Positions 33,801-47,319 of a stretch of DNA of 64,000 bases are shown piece after piece. The notes beneath the pieces were generated by a model that worked only from the letters and a program-made list of their open reading frames with translations, was not told where the DNA came from and did not search any database. A program made the translations under genes and the position numbers. Every line of letters starts with the position of its first letter. Positions within the stretch are counted from its first letter, which is position 1. The stretch comes from Lota lota (Eukaryota > Chordata > Actinopteri > Gadiformes > Lotidae): assembly GCA_026745465.1 (NCBI GenBank), contig JACYXH010000357.1, positions 120,469 to 184,468 on the forward strand. The letters run 5' to 3'.

Positions 33801-36800
33801 GTTGACATGGTGTGAATGAGAGGAGGGATAAGGCTGTTTTAATGATGTGGTTTACATGGTGTGAATGAGAGGAGGGATAAGGCTGTTTTAGTGATGTGGT
33901 TGACATGGTGTGAATGAGAGGAGGGATAAGGCTGTTTTGTTGAAGTGGTTGACATGGTGTGAACGAGAGGAGGGATAAGGCTGTTTTAGTGATGTGGTTG
34001 ACATGGTGTGAACGAGAGGAGGGATAAGGCTGTTTTAGTGATGTGGTTGACATGGTGTGAACGAGAGGAGGGATAAGGCTGTTTTAGTGATGTGGTTGAC
34101 ATGGTGTGGATGAGAGGAGGGATAAGGCTGTTTTAGTGATGGGGTTGACATGGTGTGAATGAGAGGAGGGATAAGGCTGTTTTAGTGATTTGGTTGACAT
34201 GGTGTGAATGAGAGGAGGGATAAGGCTGTTTTAGTGATGTGGTTGACATGGTGTGAATGAGAGGAGGGATAAGGCTGTTTTAGTGATGTCGTTGACATGG
34301 TGTGAATGAGAGGAGGGATAAGGCTGATGCTGAAATTTCAGACCTGGGTGGAGGCACTGACAATGGCGCCATTGATGTTGAGTGACAAGTCCTGGGTTGT
34401 GCGGCTAAAGGAGTAAAAGCTGTGTGTGTGTTGTGTTGAAGCCCAAAGCAGCAGGAGAGTTTCAAACAGATGATGAAAACGGACCAGTTAGTTCCTATTA
34501 GACTCTACAGGTACTTATGTTTACAAGCCAGAAAAATACAATATATCCAAAAGTGTGTGTGTGTGTGTGTTCTCCACAGACAACACCCGGAGAGGTCAAA
34601 GGTTACCAGTGCTCAGTCTGTACAGCAGCGTCAAACAGAGCTGATCAAGGTGTGTAAATGTCCAACAAGACATTTGACTTTAGCTCTACATGAACATTAA
34701 AAAGCATCTCTTGTGGTGCTAAAGTCTCTAGGTTTCCCTCTTTAGACCAGCGTGAATTTAGGACAGATGCTTCTGATGTCCTCAGTTATTTCTGAGTAAA
34801 GTTCTCCTTGATGTTTGTTCTGTTCCAGAGAGCTGAGGAGAATGCACACGCTTTTCTAGACAAGGAGCTGAAGAAGCTCTGGAGGGTTCTCTTCCTACAT
34901 TACCCACAATACTCAGAGAGTCAGAGGGAGGAGGAGAAGGAGGTTTATGGGAAGAAAGAGGAGCAAAGGAGGCGCGCCATAGAGGGAGTGGTAGACATCA
35001 CAAAGCTCTGCCTGATGGAGATGAACCAGGAGGAACTGGCCGACACACTGTGGGCCGGTAAGATACTCTTATTTTGAAGACAGAGAAGACAATTATTTTG
35101 AAGGGCAGATTTGTTTTGTTCAGACAAAATTACATAATGTTTGATTTCTACATTTCAGAATTTTCAATGTGGAGATATCTTTCCTCTTGGGGGTTAAATG
35201 GTTTGATCCAGATATGAAGGTATAGCAAGGTCCATGCTACACTCCACCTAGGTGACTTTTATTGGTCTCCTCCAGACAAGGGCACAGGGGGGAATGTTGA
35301 AGCCGGTTTATTGCAGGGGTGCAAACTCGTCACCTTTCGTCAGAATTCGCGTTTTGTTTCCTCAAATAGGGCATGTGAATTGTGTAGATCTGCCAAAAAC
35401 ATATGGGGGGGGGGGGGGGGGTCTATGTCTCATCCAAGTTATCAACGAGTACTAGCCAATGAGAGGCAGAGTAGGGCGGATCATGACTTCACCTCTGTCT
35501 GCTCTGTCGGCTAAACTCCGCTGCTGCTGATAGGCCATCTAGTGCCGCTCGTTTGCTAGCGCACACTGCTAGCTTCACTTCCAGGCAGCGGGGAGAACAC
35601 ACTCACTTGAAACAGTTTTTTAGAAGGAATCCTAACACGTCCACACGCAGCGCGCCGCCGCTGCCCTCGCTCACTCAAACGGCATAGATTACTATGTTAC
35701 TATGTTGATGATCATATAAGACAAATTATCACGTTTAAAAAACCAATAAAACGGTTTTAGTTGGTTATTGCACTTCTCCATTGACCTGCAGGGCAGATAA
35801 ATAGTTTGTATCTGACCCGTGTCGCCTGTAGGGCTGGTTAGTGGAACCGCTGATTGTTATGAACAAGGTAAAACAAGTCTGTGTTCTTCTTTCTAAACTT
35901 CACTCAGTATTTTGATATCAGGAGTATTACTTGTTATATTTAATTTCTTGTTGTCATTGAGATATAATGGCATTGATATTGTTTACTTAATTTGCTGTTG
36001 TAAACATTGCTCTTGCTGCTGTAGAAACAATATTTAGTTATATTTCAATATCATTTCTAATCTTTTTTTTACATAGCAAAGCAGGAACACTGCAGTGTTG
36101 TCCTCTTGCACTGCAGGAGGACAGGCAAGCCAAAGTGAGGCACATTGCTGCTCAAAAGGGGAAAAAAGCACTGGTACAGGCCAAGGCAAAAAAGCACAAG
36201 TAATGTGCTTTGGTGGGGTGGACTTGGGAGGGGGGAGGGGTTATTGTATATCACTTATTTTTTATTAATTTGTCATTTCACGTAAGAAATACATTTTACA
36301 TTTTATAGAAATTCATTTGTAATTATATTACATGCGACTGAGTTTTTCTTATTGTTAGCACTGCTTCATATAGTAGGTCTGAACATCACTGACAGGCTGA
36401 TGTGGCACTTTAACAGAGTTTGTTTAGAAAATGTAGAATAAATCATAGGAAGGGGCCTGGGACATTGTCATTATTTTCCGGCAAACAAATGCTGTCTTTT
36501 TGGGCCATCACCAGTTTGCACCCCTATATTGTAAGTTTGTAGATAATGATACATGTCTTGGTGCGCCATGTTGCCATGCAGGAGATCTCCCTGAGTGTGT
36601 GTGGTGAAGGCTGGTTTAACCTGTGCCCACTGATTGCTCAATGTGCAACAGGTGTGCAGCCTCACCCAGCCCCAGAGTCCAATCAGTCTGACCCGGGCCA
36701 GGTGAGGCTGCTTCAACCAGCCATCATCCACACACACTCCCACAATGTGGTTATTGTGGGGGTATCAGGTTAAATGGTTTGATCCAGATAAGAATGGGTT

Positions 36801-39800
36801 ATTGTGGGGATATAAGGGGAAATAGTTTGATCTGGACATGCAGGGTTATTGTGGGGGTATCATGTGAAATGGTTTTATCCAGATATACAGGGTTATTGCT
36901 GGTATATCAGGATAAAGAATGTTAAAGAATATACTGCAGATGAACAGCAGAATAACTAATTGGAATATATGCAACACTATCTTGTTATATCAGCATACCA
37001 AGTCTCTTTCCACTGATTCACTATCATTATTACTATCATTAGACCAATCATGTTGCTGTTGAAATAACGAAATAATCCTGAGCATTTTGAATCTGTAACA
37101 TGCAGTCCTTGTCACGACCAGCTTCTCTGACCACAAGTAATGAAGCCACTAAATATCATGAAGTTGATCATTTAACATGAAATATTGAAACATGTCCAAT
37201 TATGTCACCATCCACTAACTGATGTCTTTTGTTGTTTTGACATTTAGGACCTGCTGCTGTCGAGTGCCAACATAAAATAAAGTCTGATTTGAAAAAGAAG
37301 TTCAGGTGTGTGTTTGAGGGAATAGCTAAAGCAGGAAAGCCAACAGGTCTGAATGACTTCTACACAGAGCTCTTCATCACAGAGAGAGGCAGTGGAGAGG
37401 TCAACAAGGAACATGAGGTCAGAATGATTGAAACAGCTTCCAGGAAACCAACCAAGGAGGAAACACCAATCAAATGTGAAGACATCTTTAAACCCTTACC
37501 TGGACAAGATCAACCAATCAGAACAATAATGACAACTGGAGTGGCCGGCATTGGTAAAACCGTCTTAACACACAAGTTCACTCTGGACTGGGCTGAAGGC
37601 AAAGCCAACCACGACATACACTTCACATTTCTCTTCAGTTTCAGAGAGCTGAATTTATTGAAAGGGAAAGAGTTTAGCTTGGTGGAACTTCTTCATCACT
37701 TCTTTATTGAGACCAAAGAAGCAGGAATCTGCAGATACGCCCGGTTCCAAGTTGTCTTCATCTTGGATGGTCTGGATGAGTGTCGACTTCCTCTGGACTT
37801 CCAGAAAAACCAGATCTGGACTGATGTCACAGAGCCAACCTCGGTGGACGTGCTGCTGACAAACCTCATCAGGGGCTACCTGCTTCCCTCCGCTCGCATC
37901 TGGATAACCACACGCCCTGCGGCAGCCAATCAGATCCCTGCTGAGTATGTTGGCATGGTTACAGAGGTGAGAGGGTTCACCGACCCACAGAAGGAGAAGT
38001 ACTTCAAGAATAGATTCAGAGAGGAGACGCTGGCCAGCACAATCATCTCCCATGTCAAGACATCACGAAGCCTCCACATCATGTGTCACATCCCAGTCTT
38101 CTGTTGGATCACTGCTACAGTTCTGGAGGACTTCATCAAAAAATCCCAGATAGGAGAACAGATGCCCAATACCGTGACTCAGATGTACATCCACTTCCTG
38201 AGGGTTCAGTCCATACAGGGAGACAGGAAGTATCACGGGAGAGCTGAAACAGATCCACACTGGAGTTCAGAGAACAGGGAGATCATTGTTTCTCTGGGAA
38301 AACTGGCTTTTAACCAGCTGGAGAAAGGCAACCTGATCTTCTACGAGGCAGACCTGGCAGAGTGTGGCATCGATATCAGAGCAGCCTCAGTGTACTCAGG
38401 AGTGTTCACCCAGATCTTTAAAGAGGAGTGTGGGCTGTACCAGGACAAGGTGTTCTGCTTTGTCCATCTGAGCATCCAGGAGTTTCTGGCTGCCCTTTAT
38501 TTCTTTCTGTCCTTCATCCACACTGGTGACAATCTGCTCTCAGAAGAACAACCAACCTCCAGGGAAGATGAAATCCTCCTCCTCTACCAGAGTGCTGTGG
38601 ACAAGGCCTTACAGAGTGAGAACGGACACCTGGACTTGTTCCTCCGCTTCCTCCTGGGCCTCTCTCTGGAGACCAATCAGATTATCCTACGAGGTCTGTT
38701 GGAACAGACAGGAAGTAGATCACTTACCAATGAGGGTACAGTGTCTTACATCAAGCAGAAGATAGGAGTAGATCTCTCTCCAGAGAGAAGCATCAATCTG
38801 TTCCACTGTCTGAATGAGCTGAATGACCGTTCTCTAGTGGAGGAGATCCAGCAGTACCTGACATCAGGAAGTCTCTCCACAGAATATCTCTCCCCTGCTC
38901 AGTGGTCAGCTCTGGTCTTCATCTTACTGTCATCAGAAGAGGAGCTGGACGTGTTTGACCTGAAGAAATACTCTGCTTCAGAGGAGGGTCTTCTGAGGCT
39001 GCTGCCAGTGGTCAAAGCCTCCAAAACATCTCTGTAGGTTCACTCATAACATGTATTAAGTTACACACAACACAATGTACATACAATAATATAAGTACAA
39101 TTTAGAACAACTTTTTAACATTTTACACCTAATACATTATTAACGTTTATATAGCTAATGATTTCGTAAATATTAGTTCAACTAATTAACAAATATGAAT
39201 AGGCTACAGGAAACATATTGTTATATTGTGTATATTGAGACAAACTCATACAAGCTCTATTTATTATGAAATAATACATGAGGAACGCTCATGATAAATA
39301 ATTTAGTTAAAATAGTTTAATACAGCTTAATTAAAATATATAGCTATACGTATATATATATGTATTTCTTTAAATGTAGGATACATTAATAATAATACTT
39401 TTATTATTAATAAAAGTTAACTCACTATTTTAAAACATTTGATCCTTGTTCAGTACATTTGGTTATATGGACTCTATTTGGGTTTAACCAATAGGAAGGG
39501 TTGATTAGAGACTTCCGGGTCATTTGGGGAAGGGTGAGAGGTCACGAGCGAGCGGGAAAAGGGAGAGAGAGTGAAGCGACGAGGTCAGAGGAGGAGAGTA
39601 CTTTATTCTCTGTAGAGATCGCCCAGCTAAATTATATTTAAACATTTACTTATTAGTTGTTTGACGGTTAAATGAGTACGGGAGAGAGAAAGGATTTGGG
39701 GATTGTTTTATTCGTGTTTCTGTTCGTGTCGGGGATGTTTGGACGTTTGGTGTAAAGCTAGCTTGGTTTGCTAACACCTTAGCATCCTCTGAACGGGATA

Positions 39801-42800
39801 TAAATCATCAGAGTAGCGCACGAGGATAGTCCACAGCAGGGGGTCAGGTAGCGTGCGGTTCCCCTGACGAAGATCATCCCGGGATTCCAGTTTCTTCATC
39901 CGTCGTCTCCTCTCCCTATAACGGTACCGGGACTTTGTTTTGCTCACGTTAAGAGCGAACAGTCTATCGTGTTGTGACACCGAGCCGTACAGGCCTGCAG
40001 CGTTTATGGCTGCATATCACTGACAAAAGTCGCTAGGAAAATTACTTTGCACGCACGCACAAATCATTATTGTAAACACTAACTGCACTCGCGCTCAGTA
40101 TTTCTCTGATCGCAAGAGCAATAATAAAGCCTGTGAGGAAGAAACGATTCATTGAGCGCGCACGTGAAGTGAAGCAGCAGGCAACTGACGCCCCGTGCGC
40201 ACAAATGCTGTCTTTGATCTCGTGTTTTCCTGCTCGCTCTGATAAAGAAATTGAACACAATATAAATTATGTTGGAATATAACTTCTAATAATATAGAAA
40301 ACATCTACATCTCTGTAGATTTATTAATGACATGTTTTACAATACACGCAACAATATTAATACTACAATAAAAAGTAATATAAGTAGACAAAACGATTTT
40401 TAAACACTACAAAACAACTATTCAATATTATACATTTTACACCCAATATTGAATAAACAGTAGTGTAAAAGCCATTTTCGTTTATTTGGGTGTAGGACAC
40501 AAATTGTCCACTGGTGGCACTAACACACATATGTGCGGATCCTATATAAGTAGGAACCTTTCATCAGGTAATTTTGGGTGCTATTAAGGAGGGAGCACAA
40601 ACAGTATTAGACCGCATCAAATCGTTACAGTGGGCAACGCTCATGAATCACGAATGGTTGTTGATATTTTTTGATCAATAAACTACAATCAAACTCAACA
40701 ATGACTAATGGAGTCAAGTGATTTCCAAAGTAGGATACGGAGTATTTCAAGTTCGAGGAGAGCGCGTCAGCTAGTTCACTAGCCATAGACTGTTTATTTG
40801 TTCATGTTTTTAAGTCCTTATAGCAGCCCAGCATGGCTTTAAGTTTGTATGCTTAGCCAATACAAGTAGGATCCAATATATTGACTAGTATATATTAGTT
40901 AAATTAATCAAACATTTCAATTAGAGATTTCAACACAAGTCCTTCATTATGTTAAAAGTAAAATATGTAAATTATTCTAATCCCAGTTCCTAACATGTTC
41001 TGTATATTTTGTGTGAAGGCTTAATGGCTGTCATCTGTCAGAGAGATGCTGTGAAGCTCTGGCCTCAGTTCTCAGCTCCAACTCCTCTAGTCTGAGAGAG
41101 CTGGACCTGAGTACCAATGATGTGCAGGATTCAGGAGTGAAGCTGCTCTCTGCTGGACTGGGGAGTCCACACTGTACACTGGAAACTCTCAGGTCAGTTT
41201 GACTCAATGTGCAAACAGTTACACCACAAGTTCCATATCAGAGGACAGTTATATAACTCAGCTTATAACTCAGTACCTGTGATGACCACATTCATAACTA
41301 GGGTATCGTTGGAAATGTTACACCTTGTTGTTTAGATGAGTATTGTAATGCATCCATATGCTTGCAACTTTTCAATTATCAATTTAAATATGAACACATT
41401 ATAATAATAGTGCCCCACCACTATCCCCCGTATACGGGACATTGATAGTTAAGAGCAGGGTGAAATACAGGGGGTCTTGGGAGGGTCTGAGACCCCTAGT
41501 TGGACACCTAAGACCCCCTGAAAGCCTCAAAAGCAACATTTTCCAGGGTCTCTGGGAAAATCTTTTAAAATGATTTGAAACTTGCCATTGTCACACAAAA
41601 TGGATTTTAAAAGCTAACTATGTTCAGTTTTCATTATTCAAATGGCTAAACCTTTATCCACAAATATGAATAGGCTACAGAAAAATATTGTTATATTGTG
41701 TAACCAGGGTGAAGAGACAAACTTATAAAAGCTGCATTTATTATGAAATAATAAATAAGGAAAGTCAACAATGACATATTACATCAATACATTAATAATT
41801 ATTTGTTCATTGTTAATAAAATGTATCCCACATCCTTTTTAATCTTGTTCAGTACATTTGGTTATATGGACTCTATTTGGGTTTAACCAATAGGAAGGGT
41901 TGATATAGAGACTTCCAGGTCATTTGGGGGAAGGGTGAGAGGTCACGAGTGAGCGGGAAAAAGGAAAGAGGGAAGAGAGGAGGACAAAGGAGGAGAGTAC
42001 TTTATTCTCTGTAGAGATCGCACAGCTAAATTATATTTAAACATTTACTTATTAGTTGTTTGACGGTTAAATGAGGACGGGAGAGAGTGGATTTGGGGAT
42101 TGTTTTATTCGTGTTTCTGTTCGTGTCGGGGATGTTTTTGACGTTTCGTGTAGAGCTAGCTTGGTTTGCTAACCGCCTTAGCATCCTCTGAACGGGATAT
42201 AAATCATCAGAGTAGCGCACGAGGATAGTCCACAGCAGGGGGTCAGGTAGCGCGCGGTTCCCCTGACGAAGATCATCCCGGGATTCCAGTTTCTTCATCC
42301 GTCGTCTCCTCTCCCTATAACGTTACCGGGACTTTGTTTTGCTCGTGTTAAGAGCGAACAGTCTCTCGTGTTGTGACACCGAGCCGTACAGGCCTGCAAC
42401 GTTTATGGCGACATATCACGGACAAAAGTCACTAGGAAAAATTACTTTGCACGCACGCACAAATCATTATTGTAAACACTGTAACTGCTCTCGCGCTCAG
42501 TAGTTCTCTGATCGCGAGAGCATTAATAAAGCCTGTGAGGAAGAAACGAATCATTGAGCGCGCACGTGACGTGAAGCAGCACGCAACTGATGCCCCGCGC
42601 GCACAAATGCTGTCTTTGCTCCCGTGCTCGCAAAGTGTTTTCCTGCTCGCTCTCAACGCAATATACATATTGGAATATAACTTCTAATATACAAAACATC
42701 TCTGTAGGTGTACTAATAACATGTATTACAATACAATATATAATACTACACTAAAAAGTAATATTAATATACAAAACGATTCTCAAACACTACAAAACAA

Positions 42801-45800
42801 CTATTCAATATTATAATTTTTCACCCAATATTAATAAAACATTTCTAATTGAAGATTTCAACACAAGTCCATTATGTTAAAAGTAAAAGATGTAAGTTAT
42901 TTTAAGCACAGTTCCTAACATGTTGTGTTTATTTTGTGTGAAGGCTGAATGGCTGTCATCTGTCAGAGAGATGCTGTGAAGCTCTGGCCTCAGTTCTCAG
43001 CTCCAACTCCTCTAGTCTGAGAGAGCTGGACCTGAGTACCAATGATGTGCAGGATTCAGGAGTGAAGCTGCTCTCTGCTGGACTGGGGAGTCCACACTGT
43101 ACACTGGAAACTCTCAGGTCAGTTTGACTCAATAAACAGTTACACCACAAGTTCCATTTCAGAGGACAGTTATATAACTCAGCTTGTAACTTGTTACAGC
43201 TTGTAACTTGTAACCTGTGATGACCACATTCATGACTTTGGTATCATTGGAAATGTTACACTTTGTTGTTTAGGTGGATATTGTCATACATCCTCATGCT
43301 TTTAACATTTTTTAATACTAAATATAAACACAAACACAAAATGTAATAGTGCACCCGTCCCCGTCCCGCGTATACGGGACATTGATAGTTAAGAGCAGGG
43401 TGAAATACAGGGGGTCTTGGGAGGGTCTGAGACCCCTAGTTGGACACCTAAGACCACCTGAAAGCCAACATTTCGGAGGGTGTCTGGAAAAATCTTAAAA
43501 ATATTATTTGAAACTTGCTATTGTCACACAAAATGTATTTTAAAGCTTACTATGTTCAGTATTCATTATTCAAATTGATAAACATTTATTAACAAATATG
43601 AATAGGCTATATAATTATTTTGTTATATAGTGTAACCAGGGTGAAAAGACAAATTCATAAAAGCTCTATTTATTATGAAATAATAAATAAGGAGAGCCAA
43701 GAATTAATAATAGTTTAATAATAGTTAAATACAGCTGTATTAAAATATATAGCTATAAGTATAAATAAGTTATTGTTTAAATGTAGGATACATTCATACA
43801 CATATGTTAATTATTAATAACATGTAACTCACTATTTGAAAACATTTTAACCTTGTTCAGTACGTTTGGTTATGGATGCTATTTGGGTTTAACCAATAGG
43901 AAGGGTTGATATAGAGACTTCCAGGTCATTTGGGGGAAGGGTCAGAGGTCACGAGTGAGCGGGAGAAAGGAGGAAGGGAAGAGACAAGGACAAAGGAGGA
44001 GAGTACTTTATTCTCTGTAGAGATCGCCCAGCTAAATTATATTTAAACATTTACTTATTAGTTGTTTGACGGTTAAATGAGTACGGGAGAGAGTGGATTT
44101 GGGGATTGTTTTATTCGTGTTTCTGTTCGTGTCGGGGATGTTTTGGACGTTAAGAGCGAACAGTCTCTCGTGTTGTGACACTGAGCGCGTACAGGGCTGC
44201 AGCGTTTATGGCGGCACATCAGGGACAAAAGTCGCGAGCAAAAATGACTTTGCACCCACGCAGAACTAAACGCTCAGTGCTGTAAACACTGTAACTGCAC
44301 TCGCGCTCAGTAGTTCTCTGATGGCGAGAGCAATAATAAAGCCTGCGAGGAAGAAACTACTCATTGAGCGCACACGTGAAGTGAAGCAGCACACAACTGA
44401 TGCCCCGCACGCACAAATGCTGTCTTTGCTCTCGTGCTCGCAGTGTTTTCCTGCTCGCTCTGATATTTTTTTTCCTCACAACATAATATACATAATATAC
44501 AAAACATCTCTGTAGATGTACTAATATTAGGTATTACAATAAATAATATACAATACTACAATAAAAAGTAATATTAATATACTAAACCATTTTCAAATAC
44601 TACCAAACAACTATTCAATATTATACATTTTAAAACCCAATTTTGAATAAACATAAGGATCTAATGTATTGACTAGTATACATTAGATAAATTAATAAAA
44701 CATTTCCAACGAGACATGTCGCTACGTGCATTTCCTTAAGAAAATGCGTGTTGCCTGAGCCAACTCGTTGTGTGCACAATATTCTGTGAGCATGCGGACA
44801 TGCTAATGCTAGCGAGGCTAATTAGCGAGCACACCAAGTTTCTAGTCCCTGGGCTGCTTTGAAGGGGACTTGTGATTGGTTGAACAATGGTGACTCATTT
44901 GCATAATGGCATTTTCGCATAACTGCCGTTTCCAACATAATCTAAATCTAAATAATACCGTACGGTTGGTCGGTGTTACGGAGAATGTGGACCCAATATT
45001 GAGTCATTTGGGTTTACTGGTCAGTTTTCACGATTTTCCAAAACTTTTAAGGTACAGCAACATCTATCTCGACGGACCTTATGGGTTCTTGAGTCAAAAA
45101 GATGAATCATGTCAAATAAGGCACAGATACCAAGTTTCAGAATTGTTCATATAACGGGGTGAGGGGTGTGGCTGTTAAGGTTTGACAACGAGTTATAGCG
45201 CCCCCTGTGATCATAGCGGGACAAAACCTTTTGGGGACACCTCCTCACTTCCTATCTACATATGCCTTTTTAATTTGACATCTCTCAGGTGTTAAGATTT
45301 GGAGTGGTTGATTTTAGCGTTTTTGACACATTCACTTTCAATATTGAATATTAATATTATAAAAAGTAATTAATAAAAAAAGTCTGCAATGGTTGGTCTC
45401 TAAAAGTAGTAGCGCACTGCATTGATATACGCCCGAGTTTTTGGTAGGGGTTTGATGTAAATCCCTAAAAGACTGCATGAGCAGATAATTACGCAAAATA
45501 GGGAGGAAGAAAAATAAGACTCATGATAACAATAGTGTGGCTTGATTTGCAACCACACTAATTAAAGATTTCAGCAGAAGGTCTTCATTACAGTAAAAGT
45601 TCAAGTGGAACGTCTTTTTAAACACAGTTCCTAACATGTTGTGTTTATTTTTTCTGAAGGCTGAATGGCTGTCATCTGTCAGAGAGATGCTGTGAAGCTC
45701 TGGCCTCAGTTCTCAGCTCCAACTCCTCTAGTCTGAGAGAGCTGGACCTGAGTACCAATGATGTGCAGGATTCAGGAGTGAAGCTGCTCTCTGCTGGACT

Positions 45801-47284
45801 GGGGAGTCCACACTGTACACTGGAAACTCTCAGGTCAGTTTGACTCAATGTGCTAACAGTTACACCACAAGTTCCATATCAGAGGGCAGTTGTAACTCAG
45901 CTTATAACTCAGTACCTGCGATGACCACATTCATGACTTTGGTGTCATATAAATGTTACACCTTGTTGTTTAGGTGGATATTCAAATACATCCTTATGCT
46001 TGCAACCTTTCAATTATAAATATAAACAAGAACAAGAACACAAAATATAATAATAGTGCCCTCCCCCCACCTGTCCCCGTATACAAGACGGTGATAGTTA
46101 AGAGCAGGGTGGAATACAGAGGGTCTTGGGAGGGTCTGAGACCACTAGTTGGACACCTAAGACCCCCTGAAAGCCTCAACAGCAACATTTTGGAGGGTCT
46201 CTAGAAAAATATTAAAAATAATGATTTGAAACTTGCAATTGTTACACAAAATGTATTTTTAAAGCTTACTATGTTCAGTATTTATTATTCAAATTCCTAA
46301 ACATTTATTCACAAATATGAACAGGCTACAGAAAAATATTTTTTAATTGTGTAACCAGGGTGAAGAGACAAAAGTCATCAAAGCTATATTCATCATGAAA
46401 TAATAAATAAGGAAAGCCAATAATTAATAATAGTTCTTTATTAATAGTTAAATACAGATATATTCAAATATATAGCTGTAAGGATGAAATGTAGGATACA
46501 GTCATAAATATAAGTTAATTATTACTAAAAGGTAATAGACTATTTTAAAACATATTAACCTTGTTCAGTACATTTGGTTATATGGACTCTATTTGAGTTT
46601 AACCAATAGGATGGGTTGATATAGAGACTTCCAGGTCATTTGGGGGAAGGGTCAGAGGTCACGAGCGAGTGGCAAAAAGGAGAGAGGGAAGAGACAAGGA
46701 CAAAGGAGGAGAGTACTTTATTCTCTGTAGAGATCGCCCAGCTAAATTATGTTTAAACATTTACTTATTAGTTGTTTGACGGTTAAATGAGTACGGGAGA
46801 GAGTGTGTTTGGGGATTGATACAAAACGATTTTCAAACACTACAAAACAACTATTTAATATTAAAAATTGTACACCCAATACTGAAATAACATCTAAGCA
46901 TCTTAAACACTTCTAATAAAATATTTAAACACAAGTCCTTCATTATGTTAAAAGTAAAAGATGTCAGTTATTTTAAACTCAGTTCCTAACATGTTGTGTT
47001 TATTTTGTGTGAAGGCTGAATGGCTGTCATCTGTCAGAGAGATGCTGTGAAGCTCTGGCCTCAGTTCTGAGCTCCAACTCCTCTAGTCTGAGAGAGCTGG
47101 ACCTGAGTACCAATGATGTGCAGGATTCAGGAGTGAAGCTGCTCTCTGCTGGACTGGGGAGTCCACACTGTACACTGGAAACTCTCAGGTCAGTTTTACT
47201 CAATAAACAGTTACACCACAAGTTCCATATCAGAGGACAGTCAACAGATCCACATCCAGAAAAGTTCAAATTCACGTGTGTGTG

Positions 47285-47319
<35 letters not shown>

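Noticed and set aside
31141-34326. The 49-bp array as a CRISPR-like array
   Set aside because: There are no unique spacers between repeats and the setting is a vertebrate intron. It is a minisatellite.
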